A DNA stretch of 5,134 bases from JBOGGN01 sp050744165 (GCA_050744165.1 JBOGGN010000271.1:1-5134), one strand, 5' to 3'. Positions 1 to 5,134 are shown, counted from the first letter of the stretch. Made by a program: numbers and translations. The notes: generated by a model from the letters alone, not told the origin.

Positions 1-338
1 ATGAACACGTCCCCCTCCCCCGCCTTGATGGCGTGAAATGCCATCCGGGTCGCCTGCAGGCTTGACGCGCAGTACCGCGTGATGGTGGCTCCCGGCAGGT
101 GGTCGTAGCCCAGCAGCACCGCCACCACTCGGGCCAGGTTGTAGCCCTGCTCGCCGCCTGGGAGCCCACAGCCGAGCAGCAGGTCCTCGATGTCGGCCGG
201 GTCCAAGGCCGGTACCCGCTCCAAAGCGGCGCGGACCATTTGGACCGTGAGGTCGTCGGGACGGATCGACACCAGCGAGCCCTTGAACGCCCGGCCGATT
301 GGCGAGCGCACTGCCGCCACGATCACTGCTTCAGCCAT
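1..338 (-). CDS. Acetyl-CoA acyltransferase (thiolase), N-terminal part, runs off the window
   Basis: The first 112 residues of a thiolase, which condenses or cleaves acyl-CoA in fatty-acid, sterol or ketone-body metabolism in the cytoplasm. The start MAEAVIVAAVRSPIGRAFKG is the classic thiolase N-terminus. The segment ITRYCASSLQATRMA carries the nucleophilic cysteine (Cys90) in the family position, followed by HAIKAGEGDVF, which normally leads into the conserved glycine-rich GGxE stretch just outside the window. The form CASSLQ instead of the commoner CGSGLQ resembles actinobacterial FadA-type enzymes (from memory, not searched). The ATG at 338 is preceded by AAAGGGG at a 5-base spacing, which fixes the start. 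It lies 33 bases downstream of the kynureninase stop on the same strand, so co-transcription is likely. Substrate preference cannot be told from this fragment. Confidence 0.93.
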   Translation of the reverse strand, partial: MAEAVIVAAVRSPIGRAFKGSLVSIRPDDLTVQMVRAALERVPALDPADIEDLLLGCGLPGGEQGYNLARVVAVLLGYDHLPGATITRYCASSLQATRMAFHAIKAGEGDVF

Positions 339-343
339 GGTGA

Positions 344-350
344 CCCCTTT
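344..350 (-). promoter_or_regulatory. Ribosome binding site of the thiolase gene
   Basis: AAAGGGG on the minus strand, 5 bases before the ATG at 338. It is purine-rich and at a suitable distance. It supports the chosen start and translation as a downstream cistron. Confidence 0.7.
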
Positions 351-371
351 GGTCCGGAGCTATGTTACTGC

Positions 372-1583
372 TCAGTAGCTTAGCGCACGGACCCGGCTAA
401 AGGCATCCCACACATCCACGAAACGGGTCGTGAGCGGGCTCAGCCCGAAGCGCACGATGTTCGGGGGCCGGAAGTCGGCGATCACCCGACCCAGCCCAAG
501 CTCAACATGGAGCCGCTGGGCCTCGTCGTGGACCAGTGCCACATGCGAGCCCCGCCGGGCCGCATCGACCGGTGAACCAAGGCGCCACCCCACCGACGAA
601 AGCCACGCCTCCGCCAGTTGAACGGCGAGCGAGCCAAGCGCCAGCGCCTTGCGCCTGATGGGGCCTATTCCGGCCTGGGCGACCATGTCGATGCCCGCGG
701 CCACACCGGCGAGGGCCACGACCGAAGGCGTTCCCGCCAGGAACCGCCGGATATCGGGCCACGGGTCGTACGCCTCCGCCATCGCGAACTGCTGGCGCTG
801 GCCCCACCACCCCCAAATGGGCTGGCGGAGCTCCTCCTGGAGGGCTGCCCGCACGTACAGGAACGCTGGCGCACCCGGCCCGCCGCACAGGTACTTGTAG
901 GTGCAGCCCACGGCCAGGTCCACGCCGTCGCCTTCGAGATCGAGCGGGAAGCAGCCGGCCGAATGGCTGAGATCCCACAGCACGAGGGCCCCGGCATCGT
1001 GGGCTGCCGCCGTGATGGCGCCCAGGTCGGCGACCGCCGACGAGCGGAAGTCGACGTGCGAGAGGCACACCAGGGCCACGTCGTCGTCTAGGACCGACTC
1101 CACGTCGGCCACGCTGGGCCCCTCCACGGGGTCGGCTCGGATGAGGCGCGAGGACCCCAAGGCCTCGATTACATAGCGATCGGTTGGAAAATCCCCGGCC
1201 CCCGCGACTACCACCCGACGGAGGGGGCGGGCGTCGCGCGCGGCCACCGCCAGCTTGTACAGGTTCACGGTGGTGGAATCCGACATGATGACCTCGCCTG
1301 GCCGAGCCCCGAGGATGGGGCCCGCCAGGCGGTCGCCGAGCCGTTGAGGCAGGTCGATCCACTCGTCCCAGCCCTCGACCAACCGCTCGGCCCACTCGGA
1401 GACGACCCGCTCGATGCCGCCGCGGGCCGTGATCGGCGGCTGCCCCAGCGAGTTGCCGGCGAGGTAGATAACCCGGCCATCCTTGCCGGTAGGGAAGAAC
1501 TGGTCGCGGAACCGCGCCAGCCCATCTTCGGCGTCCATGGCTTCGGCCCAGGCGCGGTCCAATCCGGGTCGAGCGCCTGACAT
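372..1583 (-). CDS. kynU: Kynureninase
   Basis: PLP-dependent hydrolase that cleaves L-kynurenine to anthranilate and L-alanine in tryptophan catabolism; cytoplasmic, usually a dimer. The 403 residues are a little short of the usual 400-470 but complete. Visible family motifs, numbered from the ATG at 1583, are YLAGNSLG (40-47), the phosphate-binding STTVNLYKL (103-111), FPTDRY (132-137), the cofactor-binding WDLSHSAG with Asp204 and His207, TYKYLCGGPGAPAF with the Schiff-base Lys230 after Tyr229, the aromatic WGWWG (257-261), and FRPPNIVRFGLSPL near the C-terminus. An in-frame TTG at 1592 is possible. The ATG is preferred because AGG then lies 9 bases upstream, whereas AGG directly abuts the TTG. 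No kynurenine formamidase, tryptophan dioxygenase or kynurenine monooxygenase is visible nearby, so the route feeding it is not shown. The thiolase follows after 33 bases. Confidence 0.95.
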   Translation of the reverse strand: MSGARPGLDRAWAEAMDAEDGLARFRDQFFPTGKDGRVIYLAGNSLGQPPITARGGIERVVSEWAERLVEGWDEWIDLPQRLGDRLAGPILGARPGEVIMSDSTTVNLYKLAVAARDARPLRRVVVAGAGDFPTDRYVIEALGSSRLIRADPVEGPSVADVESVLDDDVALVCLSHVDFRSSAVADLGAITAAAHDAGALVLWDLSHSAGCFPLDLEGDGVDLAVGCTYKYLCGGPGAPAFLYVRAALQEELRQPIWGWWGQRQQFAMAEAYDPWPDIRRFLAGTPSVVALAGVAAGIDMVAQAGIGPIRRKALALGSLAVQLAEAWLSSVGWRLGSPVDAARRGSHVALVHDEAQRLHVELGLGRVIADFRPPNIVRFGLSPLTTRFVDVWDAFSRVRALSY

Positions 1584-1590
1584 GGCGGTC

Positions 1591-1596
1591 AACCTA
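1591..1596 (-). promoter_or_regulatory. Candidate -10 element for kynureninase
   Basis: The minus strand reads TAGGTT, matching the actinobacterial -10 consensus TANNNT. It ends 7 bases before the ATG at 1583, about where a -10 sits when transcription starts on or next to the start codon. No clear -35 is seen. The AGG inside it could instead act as a weak ribosome binding site. This would give kynureninase a promoter separate from the upstream cyclase gene. It is an inference from one hexamer. Confidence 0.35.
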
Positions 1597-1615
1597 AGCT
1601 GCCGGCCCCAGCTGT

Positions 1616-1635
1616 GGCGCCCGGCGGCCGGCGCC
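1616..1635. repeat. GC-rich inverted repeat upstream of kynureninase
   Basis: Two copies of GGCGCC (1616-1621 and 1630-1635) separated by the 8 bases CGGCGGCC. They can pair as a 6-bp stem, and each copy is itself a palindrome. It lies between the cyclase stop and the kynureninase start. There is no T-run on either side, so an intrinsic terminator is not supported. It could be a weak RNA hairpin, an operator or chance in GC-rich DNA. Confidence 0.35.
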
Positions 1636-1646
1636 TGGCTCTGAAA

Positions 1647-1711
1647 TGGCAGCCAAGCGGCTCAGGCGTGGCAGCCCAGCGGCTCGGGATGGCGGCCGAG
1701 CGGTTCAAGCG
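1647..1711. repeat. Degenerate 22-base tandem repeat, three units
   Basis: Three adjacent units of 22, 21 and 22 bases at 1647-1668, 1669-1689 and 1690-1711. All follow the plus-strand pattern TGGCRGCCNAGCGGYTC plus four or five variable bases. A fourth, poor copy (TGGAGGTGGAAGCGGTT) follows. The third unit covers the stop codon and last Ala codon of the diguanylate cyclase gene; the rest is intergenic. Unit length is not a multiple of three and the units lie after the stop, so this is not a protein repeat. Origin by local duplication is the simplest explanation. Confidence 0.6.
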
Positions 1712-3477
1712 TGGAGGTGGAAGCGGTTGCGCCCCCGCTGCTTGGCGGCATACATGGCGGCGTCGGCCTGGCGAAGCGCGATCTTCGGGTCTTGGCTCCC
1801 CGCGGCCAGCGCGATGCCGACGCTGGTGCTCATGGAGACTGCGCCGCCGGGCAGCTCGAAAGGCTGATCGAAGGTGCCGATGATCCGCCTGGCAATGCTC
1901 TCGGCGTCCTCTTTGCCCGCCAGGTCGTCGGCGATGAGGACGAACTCGTCGCCGCCCAAGCGGGCCAGGGTGTCCGACTCGCGCACGAGGCGACCCAGAC
2001 GGGCGGCGGTGTCACGCAGCAGGTGGTCTCCCTGTTCGTGTCCGAGGGAATCGTTGATCGCCTTGAAGTGGTCGAGATCCAGGTAAAGCACGGCCACCTG
2101 GCGACCGGAGCGGCCGGCGCGGACCAGGGCCATCGCTAGGCGATCGAGCAGGAGGCGGCGATTGGCAAGGCCGGTCAGGGGGTCGTGCAAGGCGAGGTAG
2201 GTGAGCCGCTCGTCGGACGCACGACGTTCGGTGACGTCGAGCATCTGGCTGATGACGTAGCTCGCCGGGTGGTCTTCCCGTGCCACCACGTTGGACTGGA
2301 GATGGACCCAGATCCAGTGGCCGTCGGCGTGACGGTAGCGCTTCTCCGTAGAGAAGCTGGTGGTGGCGCCCTTAAGGAAGCGCTCCATTGCAGCCCGATC
2401 TGTGGCCTGGTCCTCGGGGTGGGTCAGTTCCCAGATCGAGCTCGCCTCCAGCTCCCGGCGGGTGGTCCCGAGCATGTCGGCCATGGCCTGGTTGACCCGA
2501 AGAAACCGCCCCGCCGTCGCCGGATCGATGCTGGTCATCGCCATCCCGATGGGCGCATTCTCGAAGGACAGCCGAAATTCCTCAGTCGCCTGGGCCAGCG
2601 CCAGCTCGGTCGTCTTGCGGTCGGTGATGTCCCGCAGGTTCAGGACGATCCCGCGGATCGAGGGGTCGGCCAGCAGGTTGCTGCATCTAAGGTCCAGCCA
2701 TCGCCACGAGCCGTCGCGGTGGCGTGCCCGGAACTCGAGGGTCGGATGAGTGGCGGGCGAGAACCGGCACAGCCGGAAGGCGGCCGACACTCCGCTGGCA
2801 TCGTCGGGGTGGATCACCTCGCCGTCGAGCTGGGAGAAGTCTGACGGCCGGTACCCAAGGATTCGGCCGATCGAGGGGCTCACGTACAACGCCCGGCCGC
2901 TGGCGTCGACGACGATCGTCAGGTCATGGGAGTTACGTGCGAGGGCCCGAAAGTGGGCCTCGCTGCCAGCCACGTGTTCCAGGCTGGCGCCCGCCATGGC
3001 GGCGATGAAGGCCGCCACCCGTCGTTCGTCGTCGCCGAACACGGCCACGTCGGTCCGAGTGGCGTAGAACCCGGCGACGACCCGTCCGTTCTTTACGATC
3101 GGGGCGCACAGAGCCGCACCCGCCCCGGCCGGACGGAGCTCCCGGTGCCCGCTGGCGGATCCGGCGGCACGGGCCGACGCGGACCAGATCGCCACCCGGC
3201 CGGTGGCCACGGATTCGCCGACGAGGGCTCGCAGCGACGCATCATCGGCCAGGTCGCTGACCTCCGGGGCGACGACGCCCGAGTCACCACCACGGACGTC
3301 GAAGAACGTGCAGCGCTGGGCCCGGAGGACCACCGGCACGTGCTCCTGCACCACGTTGCGGATGGCTTCTGGGGACAGAGCGGCGGCAATGGCGGCGCCG
3401 GCGTCGATCAAGGCGCTGAACTGGTCGCTGTCCGCCAGCAGCCCGCCGGCGGGATTGAACGGCGACACGAGCGTCAT
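1705..3477 (-). CDS. Diguanylate cyclase with GAF, two PAS domains and GGDEF
   Basis: Makes the second messenger cyclic di-GMP from two GTP. The protein is 590 residues with no membrane segment, so it is probably a cytoplasmic sensor. Domains in order: GAF-like (about 20-168), PAS (about 172-287, with the PAC-type ending RGIVLNLRDITDRK), PAS (about 298-418, ending SYVISQMLDVTERR), and GGDEF (about 426-588). In the last, HDPLTGLANRRLLLDRL opens the domain, YLDLDHFKAINDSLGH holds metal- and nucleotide-contacting residues, and the intact GGDEF active site is at 508-512. RESD (499-502) lies exactly five residues before GGDEF and fits the RxxD product-inhibition site. There is no EAL or HD-GYP domain, so synthesis rather than breakdown is expected. 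The signals sensed by GAF and PAS are unknown. The ATG at 3477 has no obvious ribosome binding site. An in-frame stop lies a short way upstream with no ATG, GTG or TTG between, so a longer form is unlikely. Confidence 0.93.
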   Translation of the reverse strand: MTLVSPFNPAGGLLADSDQFSALIDAGAAIAAALSPEAIRNVVQEHVPVVLRAQRCTFFDVRGGDSGVVAPEVSDLADDASLRALVGESVATGRVAIWSASARAAGSASGHRELRPAGAGAALCAPIVKNGRVVAGFYATRTDVAVFGDDERRVAAFIAAMAGASLEHVAGSEAHFRALARNSHDLTIVVDASGRALYVSPSIGRILGYRPSDFSQLDGEVIHPDDASGVSAAFRLCRFSPATHPTLEFRARHRDGSWRWLDLRCSNLLADPSIRGIVLNLRDITDRKTTELALAQATEEFRLSFENAPIGMAMTSIDPATAGRFLRVNQAMADMLGTTRRELEASSIWELTHPEDQATDRAAMERFLKGATTSFSTEKRYRHADGHWIWVHLQSNVVAREDHPASYVISQMLDVTERRASDERLTYLALHDPLTGLANRRLLLDRLAMALVRAGRSGRQVAVLYLDLDHFKAINDSLGHEQGDHLLRDTAARLGRLVRESDTLARLGGDEFVLIADDLAGKEDAESIARRIIGTFDQPFELPGGAVSMSTSVGIALAAGSQDPKIALRQADAAMYAAKQRGRNRFHLHA

Positions 3478-3584
3478 GGGAGCGAGGCCGCGTTCTGCCG
3501 GATATCCGCGACGGCTCCACAGTCACCTCTCACCACTTATGTGTTCGACAGGTCCTGGCCAGACATAAAGCCAGAAAGTGACCG

Positions 3585-3596
3585 GGCCGCGCGGCC
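3585..3596. repeat. 12-base palindrome in the divergent intergenic region
   Basis: GGCCGCGCGGCC is a perfect palindrome in the 152-base gap between the minus-strand cyclase gene and the plus-strand DUF2752 gene. It lies 22 bases upstream of the candidate -10 of the latter. A shorter palindrome, CTGGCCAG, lies at 3555-3562. Either could be an operator for a dimeric regulator, but all-G/C palindromes arise easily at this base composition, so function is not established. Confidence 0.25.
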
Positions 3597-3617
3597 GCAC
3601 CATCGCCCGCCCGGGCC

Positions 3618-3623
3618 TACCCT
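3618..3623 (+). promoter_or_regulatory. Candidate -10 element giving a leaderless transcript
   Basis: TACCCT matches TANNNT and is followed by exactly 6 bases before the GTG at 3630. This places the expected transcription start on the first base of the start codon. No ribosome binding site is visible before that GTG, which fits leaderless translation, common in actinobacteria. No convincing -35 is seen. Confidence 0.45.
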
Positions 3624-3629
3624 GACGCG

Positions 3630-4037
3630 GTGGCCGCTGTTTCTCCGTTCAGGCCTGCCGCCCCTGTTCCACGGCGGCCTTTGGCAAACCGGGTTGAGTT
3701 CCACCTCCGTGGCCTGCGCTACGCCGGCGGTGCCATGCTGGTCCTCGCCGTGGCGCTTCCCCATGTGCCCGGCCACCCTGGCCTCCCTTGTCCACTGCGG
3801 ACCATCACCGGCGTCCCCTGCCCGTTCTGCGGCCTCACTACCAGCGTCGAAGCGACGATGGGGGGCCACCTGGGCCGGGCCTTTGCTGCCAATCCCTTCG
3901 GCATCGTGGCCGTCGCCATGGCCATCGCCTTGCTGGCCCGTCCCAAATGGGAGCGGTTCAACCTGCCGCTCGTGTTGGTGGCCGTCGGCGTCCTCAGCTC
4001 GTGGCTGTTCGAGTTGCACAGATACCACTTCCTGTAG
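3630..4037 (+). CDS. DUF2752 family small membrane protein
   Basis: A 135-residue protein of the DUF2752 family, whose function is not known to me. The family signature is clear: CPLRTITGVPCPFCGLTTS (54-72) with paired cysteines Cys64 and Cys67 in a CPxCG motif, then a conserved run ending in NPFGIVAVAMAIALLARP (88-105). Hydrophobic segments at about 32-47, 88-103 and 112-127 suggest two or three membrane passes. The CPxCG pair suggests metal binding or a redox role, which is inference only. The GTG at 3630 is chosen because a -10-like hexamer sits at leaderless spacing and there is no better upstream start; Met36 would lose part of the first hydrophobic segment. The next gene starts 21 bases after the stop, so the two are probably co-transcribed. 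Confidence 0.82.
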   Translation: MAAVSPFRPAAPVPRRPLANRVEFHLRGLRYAGGAMLVLAVALPHVPGHPGLPCPLRTITGVPCPFCGLTTSVEATMGGHLGRAFAANPFGIVAVAMAIALLARPKWERFNLPLVLVAVGVLSSWLFELHRYHFL

Positions 4038-4042
4038 GCGGG

Positions 4043-4049
4043 AAAAGGA
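4043..4049 (+). promoter_or_regulatory. Ribosome binding site of the RodZ-C-like gene
   Basis: AAAAGGA, 9 bases before the GTG at 4059. A clear purine-rich site here supports that GTG start and the reading of this gene as the second cistron after the DUF2752 gene. Confidence 0.6.
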
Positions 4050-4058
4050 CGGCGGCTC

Positions 4059-4874
4059 GTGACCCAGGTGCTGATCGCAGTGATCGCCATCGCCGCCATC
4101 GTTCTCTCCGTCATTTCGGCCCGCCGGGCGCTGGCGGAGCGCAATGTTGTAGAGCGCCAGCAACACGCCCTCGACCTGCTCGGAAAGATGGCGGACAGGG
4201 CGGTCGTCGACCCTCCCCGAGTCACCGACCGCCCCGGAGTTACCGACCGCCCCGGAGTCACCGACCGCCCCGGAGTCACCGACCGCCCGGGAGTCACCGA
4301 CCGCCCGGTGACGACTCCACCCGGCAAGTACCGGCCCCAGCATGGAAAGGCGCCCGCTCCCGGCGATCGGATCCGAACAGCGGCTATCGCCGCCGCCGCC
4401 GCCGCCTGCGTCGTCCTTCTTGTTGTGCTCATCGTGGTGTCCGCACGACGGGGCGGCCGGTCACACCAAGCGCAGGCCAGGGGTCCCTCGACCACCGCGA
4501 CCGTGCCCCGGCCAACGACCACGGTTGCGCCCACCACGACCACGACGGCGCCCCCGCCGCTGGTGCTCATCTCCGACGACTCGAGCCAGGCGAGCTACCG
4601 CCTCCAGGGGTCGGCGGTCGAGGTGGACGCGGTGTCCTCGACCCCGTGCTGGGTGGAGATAACTGGTGCTGCGACCGGCGGCCCCCTCAAATTTGCAGGC
4701 GTCCTACAGCCTGGTTCGGTCGAGACGGTGGCCAGCGGGACGGCGAGCGGCGCCAGCCTCCAGGTGGCCGACCCGGCGTTCATTTCCCTCCAGGTCAACG
4801 GGGTCACCATGCCCCTGCCCCAGCTGAGTGGCGGCCAGCCCTACACCCTGCATTTCGAGCCGGCACTGGCCTAA
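4059..4874 (+). CDS. Two-pass membrane protein with VTDRPG repeats and a RodZ-C-like (DUF4115) domain
   Basis: A 271-residue protein of unknown function. In order: a hydrophobic segment (about 4-20); a charged stretch ARRALAERNVVERQQHALDL that may be helical; five VTDRPG units (55-83); a basic and Pro-rich linker; a second membrane segment (about 108-128) starting with six Ala; a Thr/Pro-rich linker (about 143-167); and a C-terminal beta-rich domain (about 168-260). The last has PCWVEITGA, LQPGSVETV and ISLQVNGVTMPLP, resembling the RodZ C-terminal domain (DUF4115) with its conserved CWVE and NG positions. RodZ itself has a cytoplasmic helix-turn-helix before one membrane pass; here that domain is absent and an extra N-terminal pass is present. 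The likely topology puts the repeats inside and the C-terminal domain outside, but Arg-rich flanks on both sides make this uncertain. It lies 21 bases after the DUF2752 gene. The stop codon lies within the left arm of a palindromic element. Confidence 0.75.
   Translation: MTQVLIAVIAIAAIVLSVISARRALAERNVVERQQHALDLLGKMADRAVVDPPRVTDRPGVTDRPGVTDRPGVTDRPGVTDRPVTTPPGKYRPQHGKAPAPGDRIRTAAIAAAAAACVVLLVVLIVVSARRGGRSHQAQARGPSTTATVPRPTTTVAPTTTTTAPPPLVLISDDSSQASYRLQGSAVEVDAVSSTPCWVEITGAATGGPLKFAGVLQPGSVETVASGTASGASLQVADPAFISLQVNGVTMPLPQLSGGQPYTLHFEPALA
4221..4307 (+). repeat. In-frame 18-base tandem repeat encoding VTDRPG, five copies
   Basis: Units start at 4221, 4239, 4257, 4275 and 4293; the fifth lacks the final Gly codon. 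The DNA copies are almost identical, differing by a silent GTC/GTT in unit 2 and a silent CCC/CCG in the Pro codon of the later units. Such identity at silent positions suggests recent expansion by slippage or recombination. Copy number can change without breaking the frame. Confidence 0.95.
4389..4406 (+). repeat. (GCC)6 trinucleotide run
   Basis: Six consecutive GCC codons encoding Ala111-Ala116 at the start of the second membrane segment of the RodZ-C-like protein. It is a short in-frame microsatellite that could vary in length without a frameshift. Confidence 0.8.
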
Positions 4875-4976
4875 GGACCGGGGCAGAACTAGTTGGGCGG
4901 CCGAAGGCCGGGAGTCCTTCGCTAGCGCACGTGAACTGAATAGAGTTGCCCAACTAGTTCTGTCTCAGGTCCTAAG
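4871..4976. repeat. Large interrupted palindrome between convergent genes
   Basis: The inner arms are perfect: CAGAACTAGTTGGGC at 4884-4898 and its reverse complement GCCCAACTAGTTCTG at 4948-4962. The similarity extends outward with a few mismatches and one gap to 4871 and 4976 (CTAAGGACC versus GGTCCTAAG), giving arms of 28-29 bases around a 49-base spacer. The spacer carries the palindrome CGCTAGCG (4920-4927) at the dyad centre and a potential hairpin CGAAGG/CCTTCG (4902-4921). The left arm includes the TAA of the upstream plus-strand gene; the right arm ends 9 bases from the stop of the minus-strand gene. Possible roles are a bidirectional transcription end, a small mobile or REP-like element, or a protein-binding or recombination site. 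No T-run and no clear target-site duplication are seen. Confidence 0.8.
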
Positions 4977-4985
4977 ACCGCCGAC

Positions 4986-5134
4986 TCAGTTGCCTCGGGC
5001 GTCCCAGGTGGGGATCAGTTGGCGAGCTGCTCGCGCCTCGTCGAGCCGCCCGACTGGGGTGGTGCGAGGCGCTTTTGCCGCTTCTTCACCGGATTCCTCG
5101 GCGATGCGCAGCAGGGCGTCGGCCAGGGCCTGCA
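4986..5134 (-). CDS. gcvPB: Glycine dehydrogenase (decarboxylating) subunit 2, C-terminal end only
   Basis: The last 48 residues of a gene that begins outside the window. The segment ALADALLRIAEESGEEAAKAP, followed by RTTPVGRLDEARAARQLIPTW, resembles the end of the P-protein beta subunit (GcvPB), where PHTTPVRRLDEVRAARKPVLRW-like endings are common (from memory). GcvPB is the PLP-bearing part of the P-protein in the glycine cleavage system, which decarboxylates glycine and passes the aminomethyl group to lipoyl H-protein. The catalytic lysine lies upstream and cannot be checked. The TGA is at 4988-4986. The open frame is clean to the window edge, while a neighbouring frame on this strand is interrupted. 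The gene converges on the plus-strand pair. The tail DARGN after the conserved end is a short extension. Assignment rests on a short segment. Confidence 0.7.
   Translation of the reverse strand, partial: QALADALLRIAEESGEEAAKAPRTTPVGRLDEARAARQLIPTWDARGN

Noticed and set aside
502..1395. Second minus-strand open frame of 297 codons inside kynureninase
   Set aside because: It lies in another frame of the same strand with Arg/Gly/Pro-rich shadow sequence. Kynureninase motifs run continuously through the real frame.
3544..3571. TTCGAC and TAAAGC as a -35/-10 promoter for the plus-strand pair
   Set aside because: The -10 lacks the final T, the spacing is marginal, and TACCCT next to the GTG at 3630 is a better candidate.
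2926..4062. Plus-strand open frame of 378 codons running from inside the cyclase gene into the DUF2752 gene
   Set aside because: It spans the antisense of the GAF/PAS region and then the wrong frame of DUF2752. The composition is that of a GC-rich shadow frame with no motif.
3537..4343. Long minus-strand open frame of 268 codons opposite the DUF2752 and RodZ-C-like genes
   Set aside because: It has no recognisable domain. Its Gly-Asp-Ser-Gly-Ala-Val repeat is only the antisense of the VTDRPG repeat, and the plus-strand genes show clear family motifs.
4898..4921. Small hairpins CGGCC-GAA-GGCCG and CGAAGG/CCTTCG as an intrinsic terminator for the plus-strand pair
   Set aside because: No T-run follows, and the two stems are mutually exclusive and lie inside the larger palindrome. 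They are recorded only as part of that element.
3788..4939. Plus-strand open frame of 383 codons overlapping the RodZ-C-like gene
   Set aside because: Low-complexity Arg/Pro/His translation in the wrong frame. The 4059-4874 frame has membrane segments, a ribosome binding site and a domain match.
4871..4976. Inverted repeat as terminal repeats of a complete insertion sequence
   Set aside because: The space between the arms is only 49 bases, with no transposase frame and no evident target-site duplication. At most it is a tiny non-autonomous element or a remnant.

Overview
The window is GC-rich, densely coded and rich in GTG/ATG starts with short intergenic gaps. It looks like an actinobacterial chromosome, possibly of the Acidimicrobiia type. 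That placement is an inference from base composition, the Thr/Pro-rich secretory linker, the CPFCGLTTS form of the DUF2752 motif and the actinobacterial-style thiolase active site. No phage, CRISPR, tRNA, rRNA or insertion-sequence gene is visible.

The left part is on the minus strand and reads from right to left. A GAF-PAS-PAS-GGDEF diguanylate cyclase (1705-3477) is followed by a complete kynureninase (372-1583) and then the N-terminal third of an acetyl-CoA acyltransferase (1-338, running off the window). Kynureninase and thiolase are 33 bases apart and are probably one transcript. The 121-base gap between the cyclase and kynureninase holds a degenerate 22-base tandem repeat, a GC-rich inverted repeat and a -10-like hexamer just upstream of the kynureninase ATG.

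A 152-base divergent intergenic region (3478-3629) separates the cyclase from a plus-strand pair. The first of the pair is a small DUF2752 membrane protein (3630-4037). Then, 21 bases on, comes a two-pass membrane protein (4059-4874) with a cytoplasmic-looking VTDRPG repeat, a Thr/Pro linker and a C-terminal domain like the extracytoplasmic domain of RodZ (DUF4115), but with no helix-turn-helix domain. The pair is probably a membrane or cell-envelope module of unknown function.

At the right end the last 48 codons of a minus-strand gene (4986-5134) look like the C-terminus of glycine dehydrogenase subunit 2 (GcvPB). It converges on the plus-strand pair. Between the two genes lies a large interrupted palindrome (4871-4976) with a perfect 15-base inner arm and an 8-base palindrome at its exact centre. 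This is the most striking non-coding structure in the window.

Most of the content is housekeeping or accessory metabolism and signalling. The best candidates for something undescribed are the DUF2752/RodZ-C-like pair and the palindromic element between the convergent genes.
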